From the NCBI GenBank assembly GCA_905209765.1, contig CAJLUE010000026.1, positions 1-21,908 of the forward strand: a stretch of DNA of 21,908 nt, given 5' to 3'. Below the pieces are notes generated by a model. It saw nothing but the letters and a program-made list of their open reading frames with translations. It did not search any database and was not told the DNA's origin. The stretch comes from an uncultured Collinsella sp. (GTDB lineage Bacteria > Actinomycetota > Coriobacteriia > Coriobacteriales > Coriobacteriaceae). Shown piece after piece: positions 1 through 7,816 of the stretch; position 1 is the first letter of the stretch; each line of letters starts with the position of its first letter. The position numbers and the translations under genes are program-made.

Positions 1-754
1 TGGTGGCCATGCCGACGGCGATGCCCTGGCTGCCGTTGACCAGCAGGTTGGGGAAACGCGCGGGCAGCGCCTGGGGCTCGGCGAGCGATTCGTCGTAGTT
101 GGGCTGCCAGTCGACGGTGTCCTTCTGCAGGTCACGCAGGAGCTCCATGGCGGGCTTTGCCAGACGGCTCTCGGTGTAACGCATGGCGGCGGCGCCGTCG
201 CCGTCGATGTTGCCGAAATTGCCGTGACCGTCAATGAGCGGCGTACGCATGGAGAACCACTGTGCCAGGCGGACCATGGCCTCATAGACTGCGGAGTCGC
301 CGTGCGGATGGTACTTACCGATAACTTCGCCGACCGTCCAGGCCGACTTCTTGTGCGGACGGTTGGGGTAGATGCCGCTCTCGTTCATTGCGTACAGGAT
401 GCGACGGTGCACCGGCTTTAAGCCATCGCGCACGTCCGGCAGGGCGCGCGCCGTGATGACCGACATCGAGTATTCGATGAACGACTGCTTCATCTCGCGG
501 CCAAACTCCGAAATCTGGAGCTGACCGCCGTTGATATCCTCGCCGGCCGAGGCGCCACGGTCGACTTCGCCAAAGCTCTCCTCGAGCTCGGCGTCGTCAT
601 CCTCTTCCTCATCATCATCGGCATCGGGGTTATAGGCATCCGGGTCGCCGTCCTCGCCCTGCTCAGCGCGGGCGAGCAGGCGCTTCAGATCGTCGGGCAT
701 GCCGGCATCGCCGGCCTCGCCCATACCCTCGTTATTGTTGATATCGTCTGCCAC
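1..754 (-). CDS. gyrA: DNA gyrase subunit A, N-terminal part (cut by window edge)
   Basis: GyrA is the breakage-reunion subunit of the A2B2 gyrase that introduces negative supercoils. Only the first 251 codons are present. The start is GTG at 754, chosen because AGGAGG lies 4 nt upstream (758-763), the same arrangement as gyrB. The winged-helix DNA gate is clear: the catalytic tyrosine sits in AAMRYTESR at residue 193, matching E. coli Tyr122. The quinolone-resistance region reads HPHGDSAVYEAM, with Ser154 and Glu158 at the E. coli 83 and 87 positions, so no classic resistance substitution is visible. Relative to E. coli there are about 71 extra N-terminal residues, very acidic with a D/E run near residues 44-60. 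The gene follows gyrB in the same direction, 178 bp downstream, and is presumably co-transcribed with it. Confidence 0.97.
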   Translation of the reverse strand, partial: MADDINNNEGMGEAGDAGMPDDLKRLLARAEQGEDGDPDAYNPDADDDEEEDDDAELEESFGEVDRGASAGEDINGGQLQISEFGREMKQSFIEYSMSVITARALPDVRDGLKPVHRRILYAMNESGIYPNRPHKKSAWTVGEVIGKYHPHGDSAVYEAMVRLAQWFSMRTPLIDGHGNFGNIDGDGAAAMRYTESRLAKPAMELLRDLQKDTVDWQPNYDESLAEPQALPARFPNLLVNGSQGIAVGMAT

Positions 755-932
755 GTTACCTCCTCATGGTTTGCGTGGTCCATTAGTTCCCCACCACGGA
801 GACGGATTACCGGGAACACCGGATAACCCTCCTAGGTTTTCCAGGTGCCCCAGGTTGCCCTGAAGGATGAGGGCGCACGCCTTGCGTGCGGCGCCCGAAA
901 TCCTGAAGGGCAAGATGGGGTGCCTGGGAAAG
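755..932 (-). other. gyrB-gyrA intercistronic region, highly structured
   Basis: The 178-bp gap between gyrB and gyrA contains no convincing gene. It holds the large inverted repeat listed separately, a smaller stem formed by 774-779 and 793-798 a few bases upstream of the gyrA ribosome binding site, and the site itself. No clear intrinsic terminator U-tract is seen on the minus strand, so read-through from gyrB to gyrA is expected, perhaps modulated by the RNA structures. A separate gyrA promoter was not recognised. Confidence 0.6.
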
Positions 933-937
933 CTAGG
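831..937. repeat. Long imperfect inverted repeat overlapping the gyrB stop codon
   Basis: The left arm (831-880) and right arm (884-937) pair almost end to end. The tip is a perfect 7-bp stem, CGCACGC with GCGTGCG, around the loop CTT at 881-883. Moving outward, 871-873 pairs with 894-896, 864-868 with 900-904, 855-860 with 908-913, 848-852 with 916-920, 841-845 with 923-927, and 831-835 with 933-937. Interruptions are short internal loops, one 3-nt bulge and a few GU-type pairs. The gyrB stop codon (933-935) lies inside the outermost stem. There is no U-tract, so this is not a standard terminator. An RNA processing or regulatory hairpin, or a fixed palindromic element, are the main options. 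Confidence 0.85.
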
Positions 938-2963
938 CGTCTAGGAATCGTGCGTCATGCGCGTGCTTCTCGATGTACTCGCGGCGATAGCCGACCTCGG
1001 AGCCCATCAGTTCGCGCACGGCGCGGTCCGCCACCACGGCGTCCTCGATCGACACGCGCTGCAGAATGCGGGTCTTGGGGTCCATCGTCGTCGAGGCAAG
1101 CTGCTTGGGGTCCATCTCGCCCAGGCCCTTGTAGCGCTGGACGGTGTAGCCCTTGCGCTTCTTAGTGATCTTGCCATCCTTGGCCTTGCCGTCCTCGTCG
1201 TTGTCGTCGGGGTTCAGTCCTAGGCTCTGGATGGTGTCGCGCAGGATCTCGTCTTCGGGCTGGCGGCCGTTGGGATACACGTAGTGAATCTTGTTGCGCA
1301 CCTTGATGCCAAAGATGGGCGGGCACGCGACGTACACGTAGCCGGCGTCAATCAGCGGGCGCATGTACTTGTAGAAGAATGTCAGCAGCAGGATGCGGAT
1401 GTGCGCGCCATCGACGTCTGCATCGGTCATGATGATGATCTTGTGGTAGCGGGCCTTGGTGATGTCGAAGTCGCCGCCGTCGCCGGCGCTCGTCGTGACG
1501 CCGCAGCCGATCGCGGTGATGAGCGACTGGATGGTGTCGCTCGAGAACGCACGATGATCGCCCACGCGCTCGACGTTCAGAATCTTGCCGCGCAGGGGCA
1601 GGATCGCCTGGATGTCTCGGCGGCGGCCGTCCTTGGCCGAGCCGCCTGCCGAGTCGCCCTCTACGATAAAGAGCTCAGTCAACTCGGCGTCGCGCACCGA
1701 ACAGTCGGCGAGCTTGCCGGGCAGCGACGCCGTCTCGAGCAGGCTCTTGCGGCGGGTCGCCTCGCGCGCCTTGCGGGCGGCGTTGCGCGCCTTGCAGGCC
1801 TGCTGGGCCTTCTTGACGATCTCGCGAGCGGGCTTGGGATGCTCCTCGAGGTAATCGGCAAGGCCGTCGGTCACGATCTTGAGCGTCAGCGCGCGCATAT
1901 AGGAGCTGCCGAGCTTGGCCTTGGTCTGGCCCTCAAACTGCGGATCGGGCAGTTTGACCGAGATAACGGCCGACAGGCCCTCGCGCACATCGTCGCCGGT
2001 CAGGTTGGCGTCTTTTTCCTTGAGCAGGTTCTGCTTGCGCGCGTAATCGTTGATCACGCGGGTGAGCGCGGTACGGAAGCCCTCAAGGTGCATGCCGCCT
2101 TCGGGGGTGTAGATGTCGTTGGCAAACGACATGACGTTCTCGCCGTAGCCGCTATTCCACTGCAGGGAAACCTCGACCTCGCCCATCTTGGCCACAGGCG
2201 CGTCCGGGTCCGATTTGCCCTCGATGTAGATGGGCTCCTTAAAGGCCTCGGGGACGTCCTTGCCCTCGTTGAGGAACTTGACGAAGTCGATGATGCCGCC
2301 CTCGTAGCAAAACTCCTCCACGTGGGGAGTCGCTTCGCGCTCGTCGGTCAGCACGATTTTGAGGTTCTTATTGAGGAACGCCGTCTCCTGCAGACGGTTA
2401 TGCAGCGTATCGAAATCGTAGATGCAGGTCTCGAAGATCTCATCGTCGGGCCAGAAGGTGACGGTGGTGCCCGTCGAATCCGAGGTGCCCACGACCTCCA
2501 TCTTCTTGACGGTCTTGCCGCGCGAGAACTCCATCTCGTAGGTGTTGCCATCGCGACGAACCTGAACGACCACGCGCTTGGACAGTGCGTTGACGACGGA
2601 GATGCCCACGCCGTGCAGGCCGCCCGAGACCTTATAGGCCGAGTTATCGAACTTACCGCCGGCGTGCAAGATCGTCATGACGACCTCGAGCGTCGGGATC
2701 TTTTTAACAGGGTGCTCGTCAACGGGGATGCCGCGCCCGTTGTCGACGACCGTGATGGAGTTGTCGGCGTGGACCGTCACCTGGATCTCGGTGCAGAAAC
2801 CGGCCATGGCCTCGTCGACGGAGTTGTCAACGATCTCCCACACCAGGTGATGCAGACCGCTGGCGCTCGTCGAGCCGATATACATGCCCGGGCGCTTACG
2901 AACGGCCTCGAGACCTTCGAGAATCTTAATCTCGCCGCCATCGTAATCGTTTTCGTTTGCCAC
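933..2963 (-). CDS. gyrB: DNA gyrase subunit B
   Basis: GyrB is the ATPase subunit of gyrase. I place the start at GTG 2963 (676 residues), because an in-frame ATG at 2981 would put the AAGGAGGA ribosome binding site (2967-2974) inside the coding region; spacing and start codon then match gyrA. The GHKL fold shows the N-box EIVDNSVDEA with Asn47, DNGRGIP at residues 74-80 and GGLHGVG at 114-120. The TOPRIM domain has EGDSAGG from Glu435 and MTDADVDGAH with Asp514, Asp516 and Asp518. The conserved RYKGLGEM is at 610-617. A short charged, lysine-rich insert lies at about 585-604. A terminator separates it from dciA upstream, so it should have its own promoter near 2980-3011, though I cannot name convincing -35/-10 boxes. 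Confidence 0.97.
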   Translation of the reverse strand: MANENDYDGGEIKILEGLEAVRKRPGMYIGSTSASGLHHLVWEIVDNSVDEAMAGFCTEIQVTVHADNSITVVDNGRGIPVDEHPVKKIPTLEVVMTILHAGGKFDNSAYKVSGGLHGVGISVVNALSKRVVVQVRRDGNTYEMEFSRGKTVKKMEVVGTSDSTGTTVTFWPDDEIFETCIYDFDTLHNRLQETAFLNKNLKIVLTDEREATPHVEEFCYEGGIIDFVKFLNEGKDVPEAFKEPIYIEGKSDPDAPVAKMGEVEVSLQWNSGYGENVMSFANDIYTPEGGMHLEGFRTALTRVINDYARKQNLLKEKDANLTGDDVREGLSAVISVKLPDPQFEGQTKAKLGSSYMRALTLKIVTDGLADYLEEHPKPAREIVKKAQQACKARNAARKAREATRRKSLLETASLPGKLADCSVRDAELTELFIVEGDSAGGSAKDGRRRDIQAILPLRGKILNVERVGDHRAFSSDTIQSLITAIGCGVTTSAGDGGDFDITKARYHKIIIMTDADVDGAHIRILLLTFFYKYMRPLIDAGYVYVACPPIFGIKVRNKIHYVYPNGRQPEDEILRDTIQSLGLNPDDNDEDGKAKDGKITKKRKGYTVQRYKGLGEMDPKQLASTTMDPKTRILQRVSIEDAVVADRAVRELMGSEVGYRREYIEKHAHDARFLDA

Positions 2964-3011
2964 ACGTCCTCCTTCAGTCAAGAAAATGTGTACAGCCTTA
3001 CTAGTTTATCG

Positions 3012-3042
3012 TAAAAAAATACCCTCGGGAACGAGGGTATTT
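3012..3042 (-). terminator. Intrinsic terminator downstream of dciA
   Basis: Read on the minus strand, the perfect stem ATACCCTCG/CGAGGGTAT (3032-3040 with 3019-3027, loop 3028-3031) is followed directly by a run of T residues (3013-3019 complement). This is a textbook rho-independent terminator. It closes the dnaN-recF-dciA transcript and isolates gyrBA. On the plus strand the run is shorter, so it is mainly minus-strand. Confidence 0.92.
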
Positions 3043-3068
3043 GGCTCTACAAGGCCACCAGATGCGAT

Positions 3069-3632
3069 TTAAGGCTCTTTTTTGCTTTGCACGCCCTTGG
3101 CCCACTCGGCACTGGCTCTCATGGCGTTCTCGAGGGCCTCGCGCAGTTTTTGGTCCTCGATGGGTGCCACTTGGCGCTCGATCTCGGTGCGCTCGGCCTC
3201 ACTTAGGTCGGCGTGCGGGGCCGGCGGGCGCTCGGTCGTCGCCGGGCGCAGGCGCTCCTTGGCGGCGGGTGGCGTGTGACCGGGCGCGGTGGTTTTGAAC
3301 ACCAGGCCGTCCACATGCGCACCGGCGCGCTCCATACGCGCGCGGATGATCTCGCGCAACAGCGTCATTTCCTGCGTCCACGAGGGCGAGTCGAGATACA
3401 CCAGCAGCTCATTGGACTCGGGCAGGTAGCGCAGACCCGTCACATGCCGCCCCTCGCGCGTGCCCGAGCACACCGCGTTCCACGCGCGATAGACCGCACG
3501 AGATTCCTCTGCAGCCTCCATCTGCGCGCGGCGCTCAGGTGTCGCGGCCGCTAGGATGCGCTGGCGCTCTGCGTTCAAAAACCCACTGAAGGCGACCGTT
3601 TCGCTCTCGCGCTCGTAATTAGCACGTCTCAC
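3069..3632 (-). CDS. dciA: DciA-family replicative helicase loader (DUF721)
   Basis: The 187-residue protein has the DUF721/DciA core at about residues 46-105: an R-A-W-N-A-V helix, then a beta segment reading ELLVYLDSPSWTQEM and a helix with LREIIRARME. DciA proteins promote loading of the replicative helicase DnaB in bacteria lacking DnaC or DnaI, and the actinobacterial copy sits between recF and gyrB, exactly as here. The start is GTG at 3632, overlapping the end of recF by 14 nt, which implies translational coupling; the ribosome binding site is weak (GGTGG-like). The C-terminal third is rich in Pro, Glu and Arg, probably a flexible tail. The family call comes from synteny plus a moderate motif match; direct activity is inferred from family. 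Confidence 0.85.
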   Translation of the reverse strand: MRRANYERESETVAFSGFLNAERQRILAAATPERRAQMEAAEESRAVYRAWNAVCSGTREGRHVTGLRYLPESNELLVYLDSPSWTQEMTLLREIIRARMERAGAHVDGLVFKTTAPGHTPPAAKERLRPATTERPPAPHADLSEAERTEIERQVAPIEDQKLREALENAMRASAEWAKGVQSKKEP

Positions 3633-4725
3633 CCATGCTCACCACCTTGGCTCGATCAAGCAGATCATCGGTAAAGTACCCCAGGTTGGTCGTGGTTATG
3701 ACCGTCTGGATATCATCGCCGATCAACCGTAGAAAAGCACCGCGGCGCTCGCCGTCGAGCTCGCTCATCACGTCGTCCAAAAGCAGCAGCGGGGCGGTAC
3801 CCAGGACATCGCGAGCCACGGCCACCTCCGCCACCTTCCAGGCCAGCACCAACGTTCGCTGCTGGCCTTGGCTGGCAAACGAACGGGCGGAGCGACCCGC
3901 CACGGTAAACTCAATCTCATCGCGATGCGGTCCCACCAGCGTCACGCCGCGGCGAATTTCCTCGTCGGCGTGCTCATCAAGGGCAGCCAGCATGCGCTCG
4001 TACGCCCAGCTCTTCAGCTCTTCGCGATCCTCGATCTGGGGCAAATCCCCCAGTGTGGACGCATAGGACACGTTGGCGGCCTCACCGGACGCCACTTGCC
4101 CGTAGGCAGTGTGTACATGGCCCGCCAGCCGGTCGAGCAGGGCCAACCGGTGCACGAGCAGGGCCGAGCCCGCGCGGGCAATCGAATCATTCCACGCGCC
4201 GAGCATCTCGCGGCAGCACCAGGTCTCCTTAAGCAGGGCATTACGCTGGGTCACGCAGCGCCCATAGGTGCTCGCAAGATCGGCATAGCGTGCGCTCAGT
4301 TGCATGCCAAAGTCATCGAGGGCGGCGCGGCGCACACTGGCACCTCGCTTAACCATGTCCAGATGGTCGGGGCAAAACAGCACGCTCGGCAGAACCCCGC
4401 GCACACCGGCGGCAGAGCACCTCTTGCCGTTGCGGCTAAACGAGCGCTTACCGTCCTCCGCGCTCAATCCCATATCAAGCACGCGGCCGTCGCCCTCGAG
4501 CCTCAGCTCGACCTTGCACGAGCCCACGCCGTCATGGACGAGCTCGGCTGCGGTCGGATGCCTAAACGAGGCGCCGCTCGTCAGCAGCTGCAGTGCCTCT
4601 ATGAGATTGGTCTTTCCCGCCGCGTTGGGTCCCGCAAGTATCGTTACGCCCTCGTCCAGGGCAAGGCGATAGCTCTCGAAACTGCGGTAGTGCGCGACGG
4701 AAAGATCGCGGGCGAACATGGTCAT
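3619..4725 (-). CDS. recF: Recombination and gap-repair ATPase RecF
   Basis: RecF is an SMC-like ABC ATPase that works with RecO and RecR to place RecA on gapped DNA at stalled forks. The 368-residue protein shows Walker A GPNAAGKTN at residues 32-40, an ABC signature region around SFASQGQQRTLVLAWK, and Walker B LLLLDDVMSELD near the C terminus, followed by TTTNLGYF. Length is normal for the family. The start ATG at 4725 follows the dnaN stop by 9 nt with no strong Shine-Dalgarno, so translation is probably coupled to dnaN; a second in-frame ATG two codons later (4719) is an alternative. It overlaps dciA at its 3' end. Confidence 0.97.
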   Translation of the reverse strand: MTMFARDLSVAHYRSFESYRLALDEGVTILAGPNAAGKTNLIEALQLLTSGASFRHPTAAELVHDGVGSCKVELRLEGDGRVLDMGLSAEDGKRSFSRNGKRCSAAGVRGVLPSVLFCPDHLDMVKRGASVRRAALDDFGMQLSARYADLASTYGRCVTQRNALLKETWCCREMLGAWNDSIARAGSALLVHRLALLDRLAGHVHTAYGQVASGEAANVSYASTLGDLPQIEDREELKSWAYERMLAALDEHADEEIRRGVTLVGPHRDEIEFTVAGRSARSFASQGQQRTLVLAWKVAEVAVARDVLGTAPLLLLDDVMSELDGERRGAFLRLIGDDIQTVITTTNLGYFTDDLLDRAKVVSMGETC

Positions 4726-4734
4726 GGCGCAGCG

Positions 4735-5838
4735 CTAGATGCGGACCGGCATGACCAGGTACAGGTAGTTGATCTTGTCGTAGGACTTGAAGATGCCCGC
4801 CTGCGAGTAGCTCTTGAGCTCCAGCGTGATCTCCTTCTCCTTGGACAGGGCATTGAGGCAGCCGAAGATGTAGTGGTAGTTGAAGGCGATGGTACCCGAC
4901 TCGCCCTCGGCCTCGACATCGATCGTCTCCTGCGCCAGATCCTGGTCGTTGGAGATGGAAGACAGGCCCATCTGGCCGTTCTCGACGTCGATCTCGAACT
5001 TGACGGCGGGGTTGGCGCTCGCGATAACGGCCACGCGTTTGAGGGCGGCATTGAAGGCGGCCACATCGATCTTGACACTCGTCACGCACGAATCGGGGAT
5101 GAGCTGCTTGTAGTTGGGATACATGCCCTCGATGCGGCGCGACACGTAGGTGGTGTTGCCGGCCTCAAAGACGACCTGGGTGTCGGTAGCCCCGATCATG
5201 ATGGTCGCCTGGCTGGCCATGATGTTCAGCGCGTCGTTAAAGGCGTCAGCCGGAACGTTGAGCTCAAAGGAGCCCTCGAGGGTCGAGGTCTCGACCTGCG
5301 TATCGCACACGGCCAAGCGGAAGGAATCGGTCGCCACCAGGCGCACGGTATTGTTCTCGACCTTCATGTGCACGCCGCCCAGGATGGGGCGGGCCTTGTC
5401 GGTCGAGGTGACGCGCCACACGCGACCGACCATTTCGGACAAGATATCGGTCGGCAGCTCCACGGCGCTCTCGATGGCATAGGCCGGAAACTCGGGGAAG
5501 TCATTGGCATCGAGCGTATTCAGCCTAAAAGAGCTCTTCTCGCAACTGATCAGCACTTGGCGCTCGGACAGCTCAAAGGTGACCGGGGCATCGGGGAGGG
5601 TCTTGGTGATATTGGAGAGCATCTTACAGGGGATAACCATCTCGCCCTCTTCTTCGACATGCGCCGCGATGCGATGACGGATCGAGATGGTGTAGTTAGA
5701 GGTCTGGAATTCCAAGATGCCGTCTTGCGCCTTAACGAGCACGCCCGACAGGATGGGAAGGGTGGATGCCGAAGCGACACCCTTCATTACGACGCCGATG
5801 GCTTGTGTAAGCGAGCTCTGGCTGACGGTGAACTTCAT
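4735..5838 (-). CDS. dnaN: DNA polymerase III beta subunit (sliding clamp)
   Basis: The beta clamp encircles DNA and tethers polymerase III and other replication or repair enzymes. The 367-residue protein begins MKFTVSQSSLTQAI and ends in the family hallmark YLVMPVRI. Internal signatures include TLPILSGVLV near residue 27, TDSFRLA near 170 and RRIEGMYPNYKQLIP near 233. Length is typical. An AAAGG-like ribosome binding site precedes the ATG on the minus strand. The gene is separated from dnaA by the 238-bp origin region, whose AT-rich end would also have to carry any dnaN promoter. recF follows 9 nt after the stop. Confidence 0.98.
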   Translation of the reverse strand: MKFTVSQSSLTQAIGVVMKGVASASTLPILSGVLVKAQDGILEFQTSNYTISIRHRIAAHVEEEGEMVIPCKMLSNITKTLPDAPVTFELSERQVLISCEKSSFRLNTLDANDFPEFPAYAIESAVELPTDILSEMVGRVWRVTSTDKARPILGGVHMKVENNTVRLVATDSFRLAVCDTQVETSTLEGSFELNVPADAFNDALNIMASQATIMIGATDTQVVFEAGNTTYVSRRIEGMYPNYKQLIPDSCVTSVKIDVAAFNAALKRVAVIASANPAVKFEIDVENGQMGLSSISNDQDLAQETIDVEAEGESGTIAFNYHYIFGCLNALSKEKEITLELKSYSQAGIFKSYDKINYLYLVMPVRI

Positions 5839-6076
5839 CTTTTAATACCTTTCTATAGATATAAATATCTTAATAATAGTAATAGCACTGACGAAACTGT
5901 TGATTACTCCCAAAGACGCAGGTCAGACCCAGAAAGAGAATCGACAGCAACCTGTGTGCAACAGGGGTGGTTTTCCACGTTCAAAACCTGCGCAAAACTT
6001 TTCATCACCGCGGGTTGGGTTTTAGACACCTTATGCCCGTGGTTTCGACAAGTTTTCAACAGGTGTCTCTATTTCC
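5839..6076. other. oriC part 1: dnaA-dnaN intergenic region
   Basis: This 238-bp gap has no gene. At the dnaN side lies an AT-rich tract (about 5841-5870) followed by phased DnaA-trio units. Box-like 9-mers on the plus strand are TTTTCCACG at 5971-5979 (one mismatch from TTWTCCACA), TTTTCATCA at 5999-6007 and TTTTCAACA at 6053-6061; a further one, TAATCAACA, is on the minus strand at 5899-5907. A small hairpin, CCTGT with ACAGG, lies at about 5951-5965. The combination supports an origin of replication with its unwinding site next to dnaN. The exact set of functional boxes is inferred. Confidence 0.75.
5871..5907 (+). other. Basal unwinding element: five DnaA-trios plus adjacent box-like site
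   Basis: Positions 5871-5885 read TAATAATAGTAATAG, five perfectly phased TA[A/G] triplets. Read 3' to 5' away from the adjacent box-like site TGTTGATTA (5899-5907), they are GAT-AAT-GAT-AAT-AAT, the DnaA-trio consensus (3'-[G/A]AT-5') described in Bacillus subtilis, with a GAT nearest the box. A 13-bp spacer separates the trios from the box-like site, and an AT-rich tract lies on the far side. Order and polarity match the known basal unwinding system; activity is inferred. Confidence 0.7.
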
Positions 6077-7801
6077 CTACGAGCGCAGTGTAATTTTATC
6101 GCGCAGCGACTCGAGGTCTTCGGTGACGGTGCGGTCTTCCTGGATCATCTTCTGGACCTTTTTGTAGCTCGTGCTGACGGTCGAGTGGTTGCGGTTGCCA
6201 AATTCGGCGCCCACCGCCGTGGTCGTCATTTCGCACATCTCGATGGCCAGGTAGATAGCGATATGGCGTGCTTTGGCGATATTGGCGTTGCGACGCGGGC
6301 CGATGAGCTCCTCGTGTGTCACGCCGTACTGCTCTTCGATGACGGACTGAACCGTCTGGACGTTGATCTTTTTGGCCGATGTGTCGAAGTACTGGCTGGC
6401 GATGGCGTCGATATCGTCAAAGGTGAGCTCTCCGCCCTCGCGCTCGCGGTCGCCCGCCTCGCCGGCGCAGCGCTCGCAAAAGCTCTCGAGTTCGCGGATG
6501 TTGGTGCCCGAGACCTCGGCCATGTGTTTAAAGTGCTCGTCGGTCAGGTGCCCGCCGTCGCCCCCATAGGCCGCCAGCAGTGAGTCGTCGCCCGCCTCGG
6601 GAGCGGCGACGATGGTGTTCTCGTAATAGCGCTGCAAGATCTTGTATTTCATCTCGTAGCTGGGCTCTGCGACCAGGCAGAGCATTCCGGCGTTGAAGCG
6701 GCTGGTCAGACGCTCGTCCATGCTTAGGTCCTTGGGGGCGCGGTCTGCCGCGATGACGACCTTCTTGTTGTTGCGGATGAACTCGTCCATGAGCTGGAAA
6801 AAGTAGTCCACGCTCGCGCGCTTGCCGATGATGTTTTGGATGTCATCGATGATGAGCACGTCCACGCCGTGGTATGCCTGCATGATGGGGGCGTTGCTCT
6901 TCTTTTGACGGTCGAACTCGGTCATCAGGTCGTCCAGATATGCCTGGGAGTTTGCATACTTGACCTTGATCTCGGGCGACTTCTCGGCGAGCTCGTTTTT
7001 GATGGCAAGCAGCAGGTGCGTCTTGCCCAGGCCCGATTTGCCGTAGATGAACAGTGATGTGCATGTGCCGCGCTCGTCCGCGAGGGCGGCAAACTTGAGT
7101 GCCGAGCGATAGGCATGGCTGTTCTCGGGGCCGTAGACAAAGTTCTCAAAGGTAAATTTTGAGTTCGCGGCGAGCGGGGCTCCATCCGTATTCTGCTCGG
7201 CCGGCACGGTCGGTGCTGGCATGGGTGAAGCGGAGGCCGCAGCTTGCGTGGATTTAGTCGGCGCTCCGCCCTTCATCTGGTTCATCATGCGACGAAAATC
7301 GTCGGCCGAGAGCGTGTTCTTGATTGCAATGCCCGAATCCGCGCCCGCCGCTGCGTCGTGAGCGATGGGCATGTGCGTGACGGGTGCATTCGTTGACGTC
7401 GCTGCCGCGGTCGGCACCGGTAACATGGTTTCACGGGAAACATTGCTGTGCTGGTGCTCGATTGTCGGCACGTCGCCTGCGGAGGCCGGCACCGCCGGGG
7501 AAGCAGCGGGAGCCGTGGCGGGCGCCGTCGCGGCAGCGGATTCCGTCGCGGCGCCTTGCGGTGCCACGATGTCGAGCGCAATCGGTGCAAAGGCGATTTC
7601 TTCCAGATAGGCCTCAATAGTCGGCTGATGCTTTTTGAGCTGCGCGATGGCAAAGCGCGAGGGAGCCTCGATCGTGAGCGTATCTTCGGTCAGGCTTATG
7701 GCGCGCGATTGCCCCAGCATGTTGATGAGGCGTGCATCTTGGCCGTCGCGCTGGCAAAAGGCGATGGCATCCCCCAGGATGATGCTTGCTTCCTCGTCCA
7801 C
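6077..7801 (-). CDS. dnaA: Chromosomal replication initiator DnaA
   Basis: DnaA is the AAA+ initiator that binds boxes at oriC and melts DNA. GTG start at 7801 with GGGAGAG upstream; 574 residues, long for the family. Domain I spans about 1-80; domain II (81-213) is an enlarged Ala/Pro/Thr linker. Domain III has Walker A GKSGLGKT (254-261), Walker B DVLIIDD (314-320) and DERLTSRF with the arginine-finger region. Domain IV retains arginines at 504 and 512, aligned with E. coli R399 and R407. The signature is NRNHSTV rather than GRDHTTV: Asn538 replaces the contact Asp433 and Ser540 replaces Thr435; His513 and Thr528 stand at Gln408 and Pro423. The upstream ATPase gene ends 15 bp before it, so dnaA is probably read from that gene's promoter. 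Confidence 0.97.
   Translation of the reverse strand: MDEEASIILGDAIAFCQRDGQDARLINMLGQSRAISLTEDTLTIEAPSRFAIAQLKKHQPTIEAYLEEIAFAPIALDIVAPQGAATESAAATAPATAPAASPAVPASAGDVPTIEHQHSNVSRETMLPVPTAAATSTNAPVTHMPIAHDAAAGADSGIAIKNTLSADDFRRMMNQMKGGAPTKSTQAAASASPMPAPTVPAEQNTDGAPLAANSKFTFENFVYGPENSHAYRSALKFAALADERGTCTSLFIYGKSGLGKTHLLLAIKNELAEKSPEIKVKYANSQAYLDDLMTEFDRQKKSNAPIMQAYHGVDVLIIDDIQNIIGKRASVDYFFQLMDEFIRNNKKVVIAADRAPKDLSMDERLTSRFNAGMLCLVAEPSYEMKYKILQRYYENTIVAAPEAGDDSLLAAYGGDGGHLTDEHFKHMAEVSGTNIRELESFCERCAGEAGDREREGGELTFDDIDAIASQYFDTSAKKINVQTVQSVIEEQYGVTHEELIGPRRNANIAKARHIAIYLAIEMCEMTTTAVGAEFGNRNHSTVSTSYKKVQKMIQEDRTVTEDLESLRDKITLRS
7427..7442. promoter_or_regulatory. Degenerate parS-like palindrome inside dnaA
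   Basis: The 16-mer GGTTTCACGGGAAACA matches the parS sequence at the rsmG-parA cluster (TGTTTCACGTGAAACA) at 14 of 16 positions. It encodes residues 120-125 (NVSRET) in the flexible DnaA linker, where protein constraint is low. The central mismatch breaks the CACGTG core, so binding by ParB is uncertain. Confidence 0.3.
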
Positions 7802-7816
7802 TGTCTCTCCCGTTCT

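Noticed and set aside
1284..3014. 576-codon open frame on the plus strand opposite gyrB
   Set aside because: Antisense shadow of gyrB produced by GC-rich third positions; no recognisable motif.
3868..6093. 741-codon open frame on the plus strand opposite recF and dnaN
   Set aside because: It is antisense to two certain genes, and its composition (rich in Gly, His, Arg, Leu, Asp) is that expected from the reverse complement of GC-rich codons. No domain or ribosome binding site is seen.
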